A DNA stretch of 64,000 bases from Lichtheimia corymbifera B2541 (Eukaryota > Mucoromycota > Mucoromycetes > Mucorales > Lichtheimiaceae). The notes beneath the pieces are model-generated. The model had not been told where the DNA came from, did not search any database, and was given only the letters and a program-made list of their open reading frames with translations. The DNA is taken from NCBI GenBank assembly GCA_000697475.1, contig JNEU01001155.1:1-64000 (forward strand). The letters are read 5' to 3'. The position numbers and the translations under genes were made by a program. This document shows, in pieces, positions 44,716 to 57,800 of this stretch (the first letter of the stretch is position 1; each line of letters starts with the position of its first letter).

Positions 44716-47700
44716 CAGTGTTCATGCATTTGTAGGGCAGTACCTGATCAATTTAATTTCAGTTTCTTGCCTCTTCTTCCCATTCTCAACCGTTGATGCA
44801 TGGAAGTACAACTACCACCTGCGAACGATTGTCCTGCTTCAACCCTCATGTCAATCCCACAGCTGTCTTGATCCTATTTGTCTTTGTCTGAATGGCAAGT
44901 CCATGGTGTGTGCACCCCACGACAACACCCGCGTTCCTTGACACTGCACCTTCTCTTGTACACTCCTCTGCCACAACCAATCGTAACAGCAGCTGCCATT
45001 AACAAAATCCTCATTGTATTTCACAACTTCGTCATCTACTGCAACACACGCTCTCTTGCACACTTCTTTGCCACGACCAAACGCAACAGCTGCTGCTGCT
45101 ATTATGAACGACTTTATTTCATTGTCTCGAACAGCATCCTTTGCTTGCAGCCTTTTTGACATGAGCAGCAGATAGTCATTGTATAGAAGCAGCATTATTT
45201 ACATACAGCAACTAGCTTTGATGCATACGGATAGCAATGGATGATCCCATATCAGCTATCAGATACACCACAATGCATGCAATCTTCGCTCTGGTTAAGC
45301 AGCGTTGGAAACTGAACAAGCAAGTGAGCGATCAACAGCCGGATGGAAAATGAAGCATGCAGCGATCGAGGGGCTCTTTTCAACCAGCATATTGGATTTG
45401 CAGTGGTTATGGATGCATGGATGAGTACAATCAAGTTCACTGATGAGGAAGGAATCCTGGAATGCGGCTTTGGTTACGAGGCACGTCGTCAGCAGGAAGG
45501 ATGGATTATATCACGAGGATGCGGCTAAGGATGATGATATACTGGATCGAATTCACGGTGTTCTACAGCGGTGGATGGCATATTGGAATACTCGATTCAA
45601 TGCATGCAGCAGCTATTTCGAAACATGGATGAAGGATGATTACGACGACAACAATCAAGAATGCAATGACAGCATTATCCTTGTTGCCTCTATGTGATTC
45701 AACCCCCGTATCTTATTCAAGTTGCCCTTTATCATATTCACTTGCTAGACATCCCTACTACTATGTACTGTTCTTCGACTTCTCTATTGAATGAAAATTG
45801 GATTCTACATAATATATGGGTATCAACTATCAGTTCATATCGTCGAGATGCGGATCACTTGGTTGATTTCTGGCTTGAAAGGGGGAATAGAAATAGAAGG
45901 TCGTAAATCGAGGCTGGATCATTTACATCATTATATCGAGCCGCTGTTGTTCTTTTGCCACAACATTCTATAACTTCTCTAGAGCTTTCTAGTTCACATG
46001 CTGATAATAGACGAAAGGCAGTGGCAATTCTCCTAACGCTTGTAAAGATAATTAGTTTGAGAGTGTTGATGCCCAACATTCGCATGGTATTACCCACTGC
46101 GAGCATTCATTATAATCCAAGACGAATGAGTTGTTTTACGATATGGAACGAGCACATGAAAAACCATGTTCATCTATGGCAGTTTTCAGCTAATGCTACC
46201 CCATGCATCCTTATATAAGAACGAATCGTCCCATACTGGCCATCATAGGGCGGATCTTACAATAGGAAAGCAGGAGAAGGGTGATCATGCATTTCTCCAC
46301 CAATAGACTTGACCCTTCACTTTGCCTCAGTTACACAAAGAAGCCCCTCTGTATCTTTGGCTTTATCAGAGTCTACTTCCTTGACAATGGCCTTTGTCTT
46401 GCTGGATGTTCCTATTGTTGTACTATGACACTTGACCTTATCCCTGATGGATCCTTTGTGATATCAAACAAACCGATTTGTTGTTGCTATACAATGAGCC
46501 ACGTGAGGTATAATCGAGCTGGCAACAAATGCATCAAAGGCCGGTTGCTATTCACCCCTTGTTGTTTTCACTTTCCCATATATGATCGTTCTTGTTCTAC
46601 ATTACAAGTGCTTGCGTTTCACTCAAATCGGGTCAGCTCTTTGTTTCAAAGCAACTATATACACGCCCGGCAACGTTTGACAAATCCGAGGAGATATCCT
46701 TTAGCAACAAGGCTTGAGCTTATTTTCAGTAAACCCGCAATTGGAAAGTACAACGTGAATTCAGTAGATTCATCCATCGATATAAAAGATTGGATTCATT
46801 GAGCAGATGAGCACCATCCAATTGCAAAAGCGGTTGTTTTCGACACCCGACGACAGCATTGATCTCAATGATAGATCAACCATTGATGCGGCGGACTTGT
46901 TGGTTCGAGATGTTTCCAGAGCAAAAGGTGTAAACGTAATTGATGCTATTTATTAGTGCAAAAGTCGATATGGAATTCGACCCTGATAGCAGATAGCTTG
47001 TATCTCGACAACAGTTTGACTCCTTTGGAGACATCTTGTTCGACTGCATATATATACTTGGCGTTTCATATAGTTCACTATCTCCTCAACAACATGATTC
47101 TACAGCAATAATCAAAAACCAGATGACCTAGAATTGCCTGTTAGTAATAAATAGGATTTTTAAACTCTATTTCGCTGCTCCGGCATCTATCTACGCATGC
47201 AAGTAAGGTCTTGATCATCTTTTAGTGGTGTTACTTCGACGACGTAACAGTATCACCAGCAGCAGCAACAGTAACAGAAACTTTCTTGGGTGCGGAAATC
47301 GACGTGCCCACAGGATCAGGATACTGGTTGTGGAACTAGAAATAAACCATGCGCAAATCACCCATCAATATGCATCCACTTCCATTGCCTACGCACTGAC
47401 CATAATCGCCTTTTCATATTTACTATTGCACTTGCTGAGATCGGCGGAGAGGAAATAGTACATGGGGTTGGTTGTTTAGTAATGGAGCTGAGGCCGTGAT
47501 TCATGCCGCTGTTTATTGGTATATACTTTGGCAAAAGTGAATTTCAAAATAGCCTCTTTTACATCCATCTGTGTTGCTCACTACATCTTGTGTACTTGTT
47601 CTTGAAAAGGTACCCGAGATGTACCGAGCAAATGACGTGTGTGCATTGGAAACAAGGTGTCACATAACACAGGGAAGCTGTCTGCCCGGATTTGGGTATC

Positions 47701-48193
47701 GCTCACACGGTGTAATACGCCGACAAGAGAGGCATCTTATTGTTCACATGCAGAATCTATCCATTTCTCCATCAACATTTATACTCTATATCATCCCCAA
47801 TCGAAGCATTTTCCATATCAAGATGAGCAAAACCAAGCTTCAATCATCATTAGGATGAAACCAATATCTATATAGATATGTGAGAGTGTGATTATGTGTG
47901 TGTGCGATGTGGTATCGAAACGCAATATAATAGGAATGACAAGCAATATTGTGAGCCAAGAAACGGGCTGCAACAGATTGGGAGGGGCAAAAGTCATCCG
48001 AATGCGCTGAGTGGTTTCATTGGTCAAGTGGGAGGGTTATCCAGCAGCACAGCAGCAGCAGCAGCGCCCAACACCCCTTGAAAGGCAACGGGCAGAAATG
48101 AGGGCTTTCTTCCATTCTTTTCTTCTTCTTGTTTCTTTCTCTCTCTCCCTCCACTTTGCTATCCCTTCTCTACTGTTACCTTTATTTTCGGCC
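44716..48193. other. gene-poor region with relic-like frames
   Basis: No gene can be supported. The longest open frame (46281-46802, plus, 173 codons) is Cys-rich, has no recognisable domain and lacks a clear start context. Frames at 45540-46218 look weakly protein-like but are interrupted. A local direct repeat with a period of about 100 bp lies at 44949-45150. The last part (about 48050 onward) is the CAG-containing 5' flank of the FAR-17a gene. Confidence 0.5.
44949..45150. repeat. tandem duplication, period about 100 bp
   Basis: The segment 'ctcttgtacactcctctgcc' near 44953 recurs as 'ctcttgcacacttctttgcc' near 45053, and both are followed by 'acgaccaa.cgcaacagc' or a close variant. Two diverged copies only. 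Confidence 0.55.
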
Positions 48194-49290
48194 ATGAAAA
48201 ATGCATCCTGGGGAAGTGCCCTCGTTAATGGTGTGGGCTTGATATCCAACCTCATGGCTTTGTACGCTGCCAACTTTGTCTACGAGAATCCCTATGCAAC
48301 GGGCTTTGGTGGTCATTTTCAGGTGGGGGGGAGGGCTGGCCGTGTACAAGTGCGGCATGAAAACCCTATCGTCATCTATCCTTGGTTCATCTTTTACTTA
48401 TCATTACTATTGCTGCTGTATAGTATTTGACAATCCTTGGCCTTACAACAGCTACGCTCGCATGTGCTGTAAAGTTGTTACGCTTCTTTGTCCCTGGTGC
48501 AATGGAAGGTACTGAAGATAATTATACATGTGGATGATTTTGGAAGATGATAATGCTGATTGCGTTGATATCATCCTATATAGTGTGCTATGAAGTTTTG
48601 ACCAACATCGCTACACCGGTAAGCATGGGCCAACTGGAGGAAGAAAAAGTGAGGGATGAGACACGTCTCTGGTTCCTCATGTGCAAAAATCATAAGAGTG
48701 AAATGTACTCACATGTGCGTTTGCTTTTTTTTATTGATTTCATATCCCCCTTTAGATGGAAGGTCTTATCAGCTTATTGTATTGGTCCATGCTGTTTCTC
48801 GAGCCAACCCTGCTTATTCCAGAAGACATGCCCCCTATTCCAGTTGTTGTTGATTGTGCCCTTCATCTTTATCCGGCGCTCTTTTTATGGATCGATTTCT
48901 TGGTCTTCAATATTAACTTCAAACGCTCGCCTCGACATGTTGCTGTGATATATGGGTTTGCTATGTTTTACTTGGCTTGGTCATGGTTATGTCAAACACA
49001 AAATGGACATTGGCCTTACCCATTTTTGGACAAGTTGACACCTGTACCACGAGCCGGCTTTTACCTCTTTTGCGGCACACTTTGTTGGATAATTTATGAA
49101 GCAGGTAATGAAGTGGGAAGGATCATGCACATGGTGGGGAGAAAATGCATTGGGAGATTAATCCTGCACAATTGATGCATTTTGGCTTACTCCCTTTTGT
49201 ACATGTATAGGTGCCGTGATTCATGCTAAATTGCATCAGCCATCAAGCACTGCTGCTTACTACCGGAAAATGAAGGCCAAGAAATTATAG
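48194..49290 (+). CDS. FAR-17a/AIG1-like multipass membrane hydrolase
   Basis: Five exons, 48194..48322, 48424..48508, 48584..48618, 48756..49104 and 49211..49290, give 225 aa with about six membrane helices. The family includes AIG1 and ADTRP, threonine hydrolases of fatty-acid esters of hydroxy fatty acids in animals. Their active-site pair is a Thr near residue 45 and a His near residue 130. Here Thr46 lies in 'FQYLTILGLT' and a His near residue 120 lies in 'VVDCALHLYPALFLWIDF', so both are retained. 'HWPYPFLDKL' and 'FCGTLCWIIYEAG' near the end are family-typical. Fungal substrates are not established. Confidence 0.88.
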
Positions 49291-50164
49291 ACTTTGATTA
49301 CATCACTTGTATTATTCCTATACTATAATACTATACCACTCCTCCATTAGCATAACAAAGCAGCGTTTTATTGCTGTTTTATCAATAAAGATAAAAGGAT
49401 TCTTCAATTGGTTGTGGTGCAGCTCTTACAGTGGGGGAATTGAGAATCCGGGAGATGAAATATATAAGGATTACAGCCCCTGGACATTCAATGAAGCATA
49501 TAACGTACATACAAGACGCTCGGGAGAGAAGAAGGTGCTGTACTATACAATTACTACGATCGTTCCTCAACCCCTACTATCCCAAAAACCTTCTTCAATA
49601 CCATTTTTGAGCTACCCCGAGCACCCTAGATCGATGCAATCAACCATCTACTATGAAAGGAAAAAACGAAGGGCGACCTTCATACACTTTTTATTTTCGT
49701 AACATCTACGTCATTGCTTTGGGAAAGTAAATAATGGATCAATGTTATGATTTGCAAAGAGAAAACAAGGCATGTAATCATATTGGTGACATGCAAGACG
49801 AGAAACGCTTATCGGAAAGAAAATGCCATGTACCGCCGCCACATCAAATAGACGACCAACATCATTTGACATAGGGCCATATATCCGATTACAGCACATA
49901 ATGTTTTTTATAGCAACCTAAGTGAGCATATCAAGAACTTTTATTTCAACATGGTAGCATGCAGATATAGGGATAGTGTAAGAATGATAGTAGCAATAAG
50001 GGAAGGTAAGTGAAGAGGAGGGAGAGAGACATCACAGTCACGGGGGTGACATGTCGAGCAAGGTTGGGTAAACACGACCAAGTAGGTGCCAAAGGTGCTA
50101 TTTTTCTTTCTTGTCAGCTCCACTAGTGATCCTAATCCACCCCCCCTCTCCTCTTTCGGCAGCC
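49291..50164. other. intergenic region, 874 bp
   Basis: This is the 3' flank of the FAR-17a gene and promoter of NDUFV2. Short chance frames only; nothing else is supported. Confidence 0.55.
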
Positions 50165-51098
50165 ATGAATCCAGTACGCGCTCTTGTTCGACAGGCAGCC
50201 ATTCAGCGCAACGTCATTACTCGTCGAGCCATCCATTCATCTCCTGCAGCATTGTCAGACGCGCTGTTTGTGGTATGTTGAATAATATCCACAGACACAC
50301 ACACACACCCATCGAAACTTACTCTTTACACCAATATATCTCCAGCATCGCGATACCGCCGAGAACAATCCCAATATTCCCTTTGAATTCAATGCCGACA
50401 ACAAGAAGCGTATTGAAGAGATCTTGAAAAAGTATCCTCCTCAGTACAAGAAGGCTGCTATCATGCCTCTTTTGGACTTGGGTCAAAGACAACACGGCTT
50501 TACATCCATCTCTGTCATGAACGAAGTTGCTCGCTTGCTCGAAGTTCCTCCTATGCGTGTGTACGAAGTTGCCACTTTTTACACCATGTTCAACAGGTAA
50601 CCATGATTACAAGGTCAACAACAATGAAACCAGATCCACTAATAATACAATGTAGAGAGCCTGTTGGCAAGAACTTTTTGCAGCTCTGCACTACTACTCC
50701 TTGTCAATTGGGTGGCTGTGGCTCTACCAAGATTCTCGACACCATCAAGGAACATCTCGGTATTAACGTCGGTGAGACTACCAAGGATGGTCTCTTTACT
50801 CTTGTCGAGGTTGAATGTGCTGGTGCTTGTGTGAATGCTCCTGTTATGGCCATCAATGATGATTACTATGTAAGTTTTATTGGGATAAAGATGGTGGATT
50901 TACTAATCATCTATCTATAAACAGGAGGATCTTACTCCCGAGACCACCAAGAAGCTTCTCGATAACATCAAGGCTGGTAAGCCCATCAAGGCTGGTCCTC
51001 AAACTGGTCGTCATACTTGTGAGCCTGCTCCTGGTGTCTACACTACCCTTAACTCGGAGCCCTATGGTCCTGGTTTCAAGGTTCGCTCCGATTTGTAA
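50165..51098 (+). CDS. NDUFV2: mitochondrial complex I 24-kDa subunit (NDUFV2)
   Basis: Four exons, 50165..50272, 50346..50596, 50656..50869 and 50925..51098, give 248 aa. The subunit carries the [2Fe-2S] cluster N1a in the NADH-dehydrogenase module of respiratory complex I. The four ligands are visible: C-x4-C in '[14 protein letters not shown]' and C-x3-C in '[10 protein letters not shown]'. The N-terminus '[20 protein letters not shown]' is a basic amphipathic import signal. '[20 protein letters not shown]' and '[13 protein letters not shown]' are strongly conserved. Its presence shows that the organism has a classical complex I. Confidence 0.97.
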
Positions 51099-51312
51099 GA
51101 ACAAGATACATCCATCCTATACAAAGCAGCCTTTAGAGACAACCACAAACACACACTCACATTTCTCGTCCGCAACACACACATCACCAACAATGTTTTT
51201 TATCATCGATAAATTCGACATACATCAGCTTTTTTGTTTTTCAATTGTGGAATTGGTATCCGGAAGTGAGGGATGATTACAGTCAATGGGATTGTATTTC
51301 AATGCGAGCATA

Positions 51313-52538
51313 TTATAAGGGATTAGTATTATCGCCTGCATGATAAACTGTATAACCAGGTACGCCGTATACTGTGAACCCCATTGCATTGGCAACCTTG
51401 CCAAAAGCTTCAGTCTCCACTTCATGTTGGTATACAAACGGCGGGAAATTGGCACCTTCTCGATGCACATGCGATTTGACCAGGGTAAAGGTGGTTCCCA
51501 CACTATCTAAGCGTACTCGATGTTCAGGCCCAAGATGCGTTGGCATGTCTACGAGCTAGCAACAATATGAGATCTCCGATTTTCCCTTGACCTTTGTGTG
51601 ACCTTTGAGACTTACCAGTGAGCGACCAGAAGCAACATCATTGTATCCTAGATATGAAAGTATCAAAATGCTTAGAATAAAGTTGGATTGAGAGAGCCAT
51701 ATTGATAGTATCTACCTTCCATCATAATATAATCTTGGCCAACCCTTTGTTGCATATCGAGTGAATAATCTGTTTCAGCCCAATTATTCCTATCATAGGC
51801 CCAAAACACGTGATCTTCTCGTTGCATCAAGCAGTTGGGAACAATAACGTCGACATTGGCACGCATCAGGTCATCAAAGATGGTGGGTGGGTAATCGACC
51901 ACCTCCACGTCTATCCAAGCGACCCAGCTATGATATTCACGCAAGGCGGCTGTCAGTAAAATGTTGCGAGCTCTGGCCATTAATGATCGTTGGTACGGCC
52001 CATGACTTTGGACATGCAAATCTGGCATATGCCGCTCATAAACAATGATATCGTTAAAAGCGTTTGACCACCTTCCTTGCCATTGCTGTATCTGATGCAT
52101 GAAGGTATTGGAATCAAGGAGCGATTTCTCAGTAACCAGTAATCCAATCGAAATGAGATGGTTCGGATAGGTGGATCGATCAAGTAGCTCAAAGTAACGT
52201 TCCAGGAACGATTTGGCACGTGTGGTATTCGTCAATGGAGTAAGCACTAAAAGATGTTCGCCTTGTTCACGTGCCTTGGATGTAGCATTAAGATTATTGA
52301 GATTGAGGTAATAAGGTGAAGACGAAGAAGACGAGGATAAGATTGATGATGATAATTTGCTTGCTGATGATGGTGGTAGATTCGGCTGAGTCAATTGTAG
52401 TCGTCGTGTATTGCCCTGGCATGATGCGGATGATGATGATATAGGATGGCTTTTGTTGATGACAAGTGTCGAAAATGTGTATGCGAATAATAAAAAGAGC
52501 ACTGTGCCGAGTGCAATCAATCGCTTGCCACCTCGCAT
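51313..52538 (-). CDS. MNN9/ANP1/VAN1-family alpha-1,6-mannosyltransferase subunit
   Basis: Three exons, complement(51313..51555, 51616..51647, 51716..52538), give 365 aa. A short cytosolic end and one membrane anchor (residues about 7-27, 'LIALGTVLFLLFAYTFSTLV') mark a type II Golgi protein. The catalytic part (GT62) shows 'LLVLTPLTNTTRAKSFLERY', 'RARNILLTAALREYHSWVAW' and the metal-site equivalent 'WIDVEVVDYP'. The end 'NPL' follows 'MGFTVYGVPGYTVYHAG'. Members build the backbone of N-linked mannan in the Golgi as mannan polymerase subunits. Which of MNN9, ANP1 or VAN1 it is closest to cannot be decided here. It converges on NDUFV2 with 214 bp between ends. Confidence 0.9.
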
Positions 52539-53218
52539 GATTAGGTGTGTGAAAGTGTGTGTGTGTGGAAGAGAAAAAAAGAGGCAGTTCTAAAAAAGCA
52601 ACCAGAAAATAGGTTGGTTAAGGTATTGTGCACCCAAGCCCCGAAAGGATAATATGTGTACGACATCATCAGTACTTAGCACGATTCTTTTTTCTCCACT
52701 CACATCTTTTTGGATTGATGAGCTTGCGGTCTGCCTTATTTTCCTCGTTTACTCTACAATTTCTGGCACATTTACCTATAATAGTATCCCATCAGACATC
52801 CACAATCATCCTTTGTTAGTACCCTCCATTGATGTTGCACATTAAAAAAGATCGACATCATTCGTTCCATGTACTCGGATATCGCTCCCAGGAACAACGC
52901 CGACGAAAAACGTAGTCAATGGAGCACATACATATTCTCATGGTATACCTTTAATGTCGAAACCTTTGTTTATTATGTGCTGGTGTACAGCCAAGAATGT
53001 ATCAGCTTTTTCAATTGGGTGGTTACACACCGCCAAAAGCGACATGCAGATCAGGAAAGGATTGTTCATTGTGTGTGATTCGAATGATGCAACGTTATGC
53101 GCACTGCATATGCTGCTGTCAAGGGAGATATAGCGACGTGCATATATACATGTGGGTTGCATACGAGTTGGAGAAGGTGAGTGAGTGGTTATGTACATCG
53201 TTGATGTGATGATCCGTT
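52539..53218. other. intergenic region, 680 bp
   Basis: This lies between the mannosyltransferase promoter and the 3' end of the SWIRM gene, both on the minus strand. No supported gene or RNA was found. Confidence 0.55.
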
Positions 53219-54140
53219 TTATAATGTGGCACTGCCGCTGTGATTGATCATGTTACTGCCAGGCCATTTGGGGCCAAGCCAGCCAAGTCTACCAAAGGCA
53301 CTCCAAAGATGGCTGATCTTGTTGACATCGATACGGCATAGCTTTTGTGCCTCTGATTTACGAAATGGTGTGTTGTTTTTATAGGCATCTTGGGCTGCAA
53401 GAATGAGCGCACGCTTGCATCGAATATACTGTTCTGGAAATAAACGCAACGTAGAAGCAATGGCCACTTCGCCTGGATGCAACCTTTCATAATATTTGCA
53501 TGATCGAATATCCAATGGGGTCCCTGTACATAAACAGGCATGTTAAGGGAAAAATTATTCATCCTATAATGATACCACCGCGCATACCTTTCCATCGGAC
53601 ACTGACAGTAGGCTTGGCATCGAAAACGCGGATATCAGGGATCCAGCAGCTTGCATCAAATATTTCGGATTCTGGTGCCTCAGGATCGATCGTGTCGTAC
53701 GCAAGAGCGGCATGTGTCTCCGCTTTTTTGGTGGTAGGATGTCGTTTGTTTGTACGTCGCTTTGGCTTATGAATGCTGAGAGATACCAATGACACAGGAT
53801 CATCAAGTCCTCTTTTCCTGCGCCTTATTCCTTTGGTGTTGTCGTTGTTATCAGACTGTTGTTGTAAAGGGCGTTTCTTGATAGGCATAGCATGTAACGG
53901 AGGCACAGGTACTCGTTCATCATCATCATCATCAAGGATGGGTTGCTTCTTTGGCAAAACACTAGTAGGATGACGATGGCGTGTTGACTCACTGACACAT
54001 ACATGAAACACTGAGTCTGTAGGAGATGGTGTGTTTGATGATGAGCTCATGGTATTTAAAAAGAAAGGTTTAGGTGTTGAGCTGCAATAAGTGAAAGCGT
54101 CATCTGGCGTTGTCGGGTTGATGATTGAAGCAATATCCAT
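53219..54140 (-). CDS. SWIRM-domain protein, FUN19-like
   Basis: Two exons, complement(53219..53523, 53588..54140), give 285 aa. Residues 1-155 are disordered with basic clusters resembling nuclear signals (KKRPLQQQ, RRRKRG, KPKRRTNKR). The C-terminal 100 residues are a SWIRM domain: 'VRWKGTPLDIRSCKYYERLH', 'PGEVAIASTLRLFPEQYI', then 'FRKSEAQKLCRIDVNKISHL'. This closely follows yeast FUN19 and its fission-yeast relatives linked to histone deacetylase complexes. SWIRM domains bind DNA or histone tails in chromatin complexes. A chromatin role is inferred from the family. Confidence 0.88.
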
Positions 54141-54822
54141 AATGTTGGTTATATCAAGTAAAAGGAAGGGAGATGATGGTGGTGAGAAGAAGAAAGGGAC
54201 AAGGAAGAAGGAGTGCCCTTTTATATGGATAGGTTAGGCTACACATTGTTGCTTGGCATACATAATCTGCCACACATACCTCCGTTTCCCACTCGACGAT
54301 CCTATCACTTTGTCGAGCCATTATTGGATGGGCTGCTCTCGTGTAGATTGTTAGCTTAACTTTTGAGACCAGGGAGTAGAACCACCAACCATTTTTAGAT
54401 AAGCAACGACTTTTTGCGTCGATCCCCGCTCAGTGAATACCACCGTGCACACTCCCCTTATCCGCCGCCCCCATCATCCTATTCTTATATAAACATACAT
54501 AGATGTTAACTCAAATTTTCTTTTCATCACAGCTCAACCCCAATATCATTCTCCACATTCTGTAATCTGGTTGATGGTTATGGTGGTCATTGTTTAAAAG
54601 CAACCCCTCTTTCATTCACGCTATTCCTCTGTATCGGCACAAAGAACCCATCATGATTGTGTAGATCAATATATCAATGTCAGGAATAATAGTAATGCAA
54701 ATAACGTAATTATTGGGAGAAGAACGAGTCCGTGGGCCAGCCGCGGTTGTGTGCGTATTGGATGGTTGGTTATAAAGTTCCCGGAATCATGCTAACTGTG
54801 TATGTGTGTGTTGTATCATTTT
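54141..54822. other. intergenic region, 680 bp
   Basis: This holds the SWIRM gene promoter and the 3' flank of the BEM2-like gene. A second TATA-like 'tatataaac' on the plus strand near 54486 has no plus-strand gene after it. Confidence 0.5.
54219..54226 (-). promoter_or_regulatory. TATA box of SWIRM gene
   Basis: On the minus strand the sequence reads ATATAAAAG about 80 bp upstream of the ATG at 54140, a standard TATA position. Confidence 0.45.
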
Positions 54823-57800
54823 TCACTGATCTCGGCCAATGTTGCTTGCTGTTGATATCTTGAATCCATCATCGTCGTTGCCATCGCCATCATTGGGTTG
54901 TTGGGTGGCTGTGGTTGTCGAGGATACATCACCATGTTGCTCTTCATCATCCCCTTCTTCCTGTTCCATCTCGTCACTTTCCACGTCAAACAAGTAGTGA
55001 TAATGCAGTATAAGGTATTTGACGATTGTTTGATGATGACCGAGATTGGACATGGTGGTGGCAAATGATGCCGGGCCAGGTGCTGGTTGTAGCAAAGTGG
55101 GTCCGAATACGATGGCGAGATTCGTTGCATACATATGGTTGACCGCTTCAAAGTCCGTAACACTAGATATTTTTATATCAGCATTACACGCTATAAAAAA
55201 TGCATATTCATTTGATACTTACATTACAAAATGCTGAATGAGTCGTTTGAGAAGGATATAATTGGGCTCTGGTAACTTTTTCAAAACTTGTTTAATGAGA
55301 TAAACCCGTTGATCGTGATCTTCGGATGCTGTTATAGATGATGATTAGTGATATGAGCTAAATATACTGGTGCGTGATAAATTTTACCTGAGGCATGAAT
55401 AAACTCGTCATAGTATGTGTGTGTCAATAAAGAACCAGGAATACTGCGTATAAATTGCTTGAACGCATCGGCAATAACATTGACATCAGCCCAATCAGGG
55501 TCACTCAAGTCCACGGCCGCCATATCCCGATTAAAAGCAGCTTTGAGCTGTTCAACGGTGGAGCCTGTACCAGCCATGCGATAAATGCCCACCTCTTCCA
55601 GACCACGTTTTTCAATCTCGCTGATACATTTCTCAGCAATCAGTGGCACGTTCCCATCAGCCATCAATGTTGATAAATCCATGCCATAAACAGATCGACG
55701 AGTGTAGTAGGCGGAGCTTGGGGTATCGCACTCGGTCAAATGATGAGCTGCTGTTGCACCACTGCTGTTGCGATTATCTTCGGATTCTGCGGCAAGGACA
55801 CTACGCCGTTTTACAGCTCCTGCATGTGCTGCATTGTTGATTTGAAGCATCCAATCGTGCATCTCATCCCAGCTTGTGCCTTGGAACAAGTATTGTCCTC
55901 CTTCTTCTGTCACAACCCGGAACACATGATCCCGCCGTGTACAAGCACTTGCTACTGATGTCGTTGCATGAATAAGATTGATCACTGTTGAAGCTTTGGC
56001 AGTTGCAAGCACGTCACTAGCATCCATTGTCGTGGTTGATGTCGACTCAGCATGACTACCACCCGTTTTCCGATTGCGAAAGAGTGCATTGAATTTGGGC
56101 AAATGATGATGGTGGTGATGACCTTGTTTCTGTTGGTTGCGTCGTTCCTGTTTCTCAAGATAACGTTGCTGTTCCAATTGTCGTTTCTGGAGCTTATGTT
56201 GCAAATCACGCCATTCTTTGTCAATTCGATCACGTTCCTTGATATCACGCTTGAGTTTGTCCAGCTGCTCAGCTACCAGTTTGTTGAACACTGTTGTTCG
56301 AGTATAATGTCCTTTGGATCCTGCACGTGTTGATAAACCACCTCCAGCTCGATTCTCACGATATGCCATATCCTTGAGCTCCTTCCATGTTGGCTTTTTC
56401 TGATTGGGGGAAATGATAAACGCAAGATTGCTGCTAGCGTCATTGTTGCCAGCTTCCTCAAGATCCATCTGAGAATTCATCACAAGCTGAAGGAAATGGA
56501 ACACGTATCGCCGCTTGTCGAAATTGATCATGTGTTGTTGTCGGTTATAGGTATCCGGTACAGCTGCACATAGTTCAATCATCCTGTCAAAGATCCACCC
56601 AACGCTTGGTACCAGTCGCATTGTATTGCTGTCGTCGTCATAGATATCCTCATTTCCCTTGTTGCGTTGCTGTACATGAGATAACAAGTTTTCCAATGTA
56701 TCTAGCTGCGTCAAGCCATAATGTCGCATCACTTGTGACCATGCCTTGGTAAACACACGCACTTCAGGGCTGATGAGTGCTGATGCTATCGCATATTCGA
56801 CAAATCCAGGTACACGTCTCGGACGATCATCAACGTCTCTCAACTCGGGAAACAATGCCATTTGCTCAGTTACTCCTTTGCTGATCATGAGCATTTGCAA
56901 AAACTTGTGGATACGTTGAACGCGTGTTGCGAGGTCGATATCCATGGCAGTCGTTTCATGGATCACCAAGCTGCGGATAATAAAATGCATGCAATAAAGA
57001 TACTGAATCGAGCTTGGGAATGCCAATAACAGATCATCTGCTGAGAAAGCTGACGGTGACACTATGGATCGTCGAGCACCTTCAATAGCCGTAAATATAT
57101 CCGACACCATTACATCCTCAGCTGCAATGTGGTAGCTGTTAGGCTGTGCAGTTGGACAATCTCGTACAGAGGACAAGGACGATGACAATGGCGGAGTTTG
57201 TGATGCCTTATGAGCTGGTAACCATGCATACAAGTCGCTCGATTGTGCTTCAAATACGTCAAACGTCTGTATCCAATCTTGAAGAGTCACTGATGCAAAC
57301 AATTGATGCACACAACGATCCGTTTGTTCAAGAAGAGTCCAAGCTGATTGTTGATCTGAAAGCGTTTCTTTCCCCAATTCTTCCAATGGCTTGCTTATCA
57401 GCGAAAATGCCTGCGATTGACGACTGCTTTGGGTCACAGCTACACTGAAGCGTTGCATTCCGGTTGTCAGCTGAGTATACAAGTCATCCACTTTTCTACT
57501 GCATGTTGTGTCGTAGCTGATAGCTTTCAAATCATAGCAGGGTGAAAGAATCTTTTGAATAAATTGTTGTCGTAATTCATTCAATTGTCGATGAATAGCG
57601 TGAGCCACTGAAAGCGCTGATTGGGTATCCTTGGATTCTTTCTTTTGCCGTAAAGGTGTGGTCCACTCATCGATAGCTGCCTGCGTCTGTTCCAAAAAGC
57701 GACTGAAATGCCCAAGGATCTCTATCTCGTCCACAAAGTCGTAAAAATGCTCTTCGGTCCAATACAACATCAAGTGGGTCACACGTAGTTGTGTTGATGC

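Noticed and set aside
47490..47530. Fragment of a second FAR-17a gene ('gccgtgattcatgc' shared with the end of the 48194 gene)
   Set aside because: Only about 14 nt are shared and flanking codons do not align, so chance similarity is likely.
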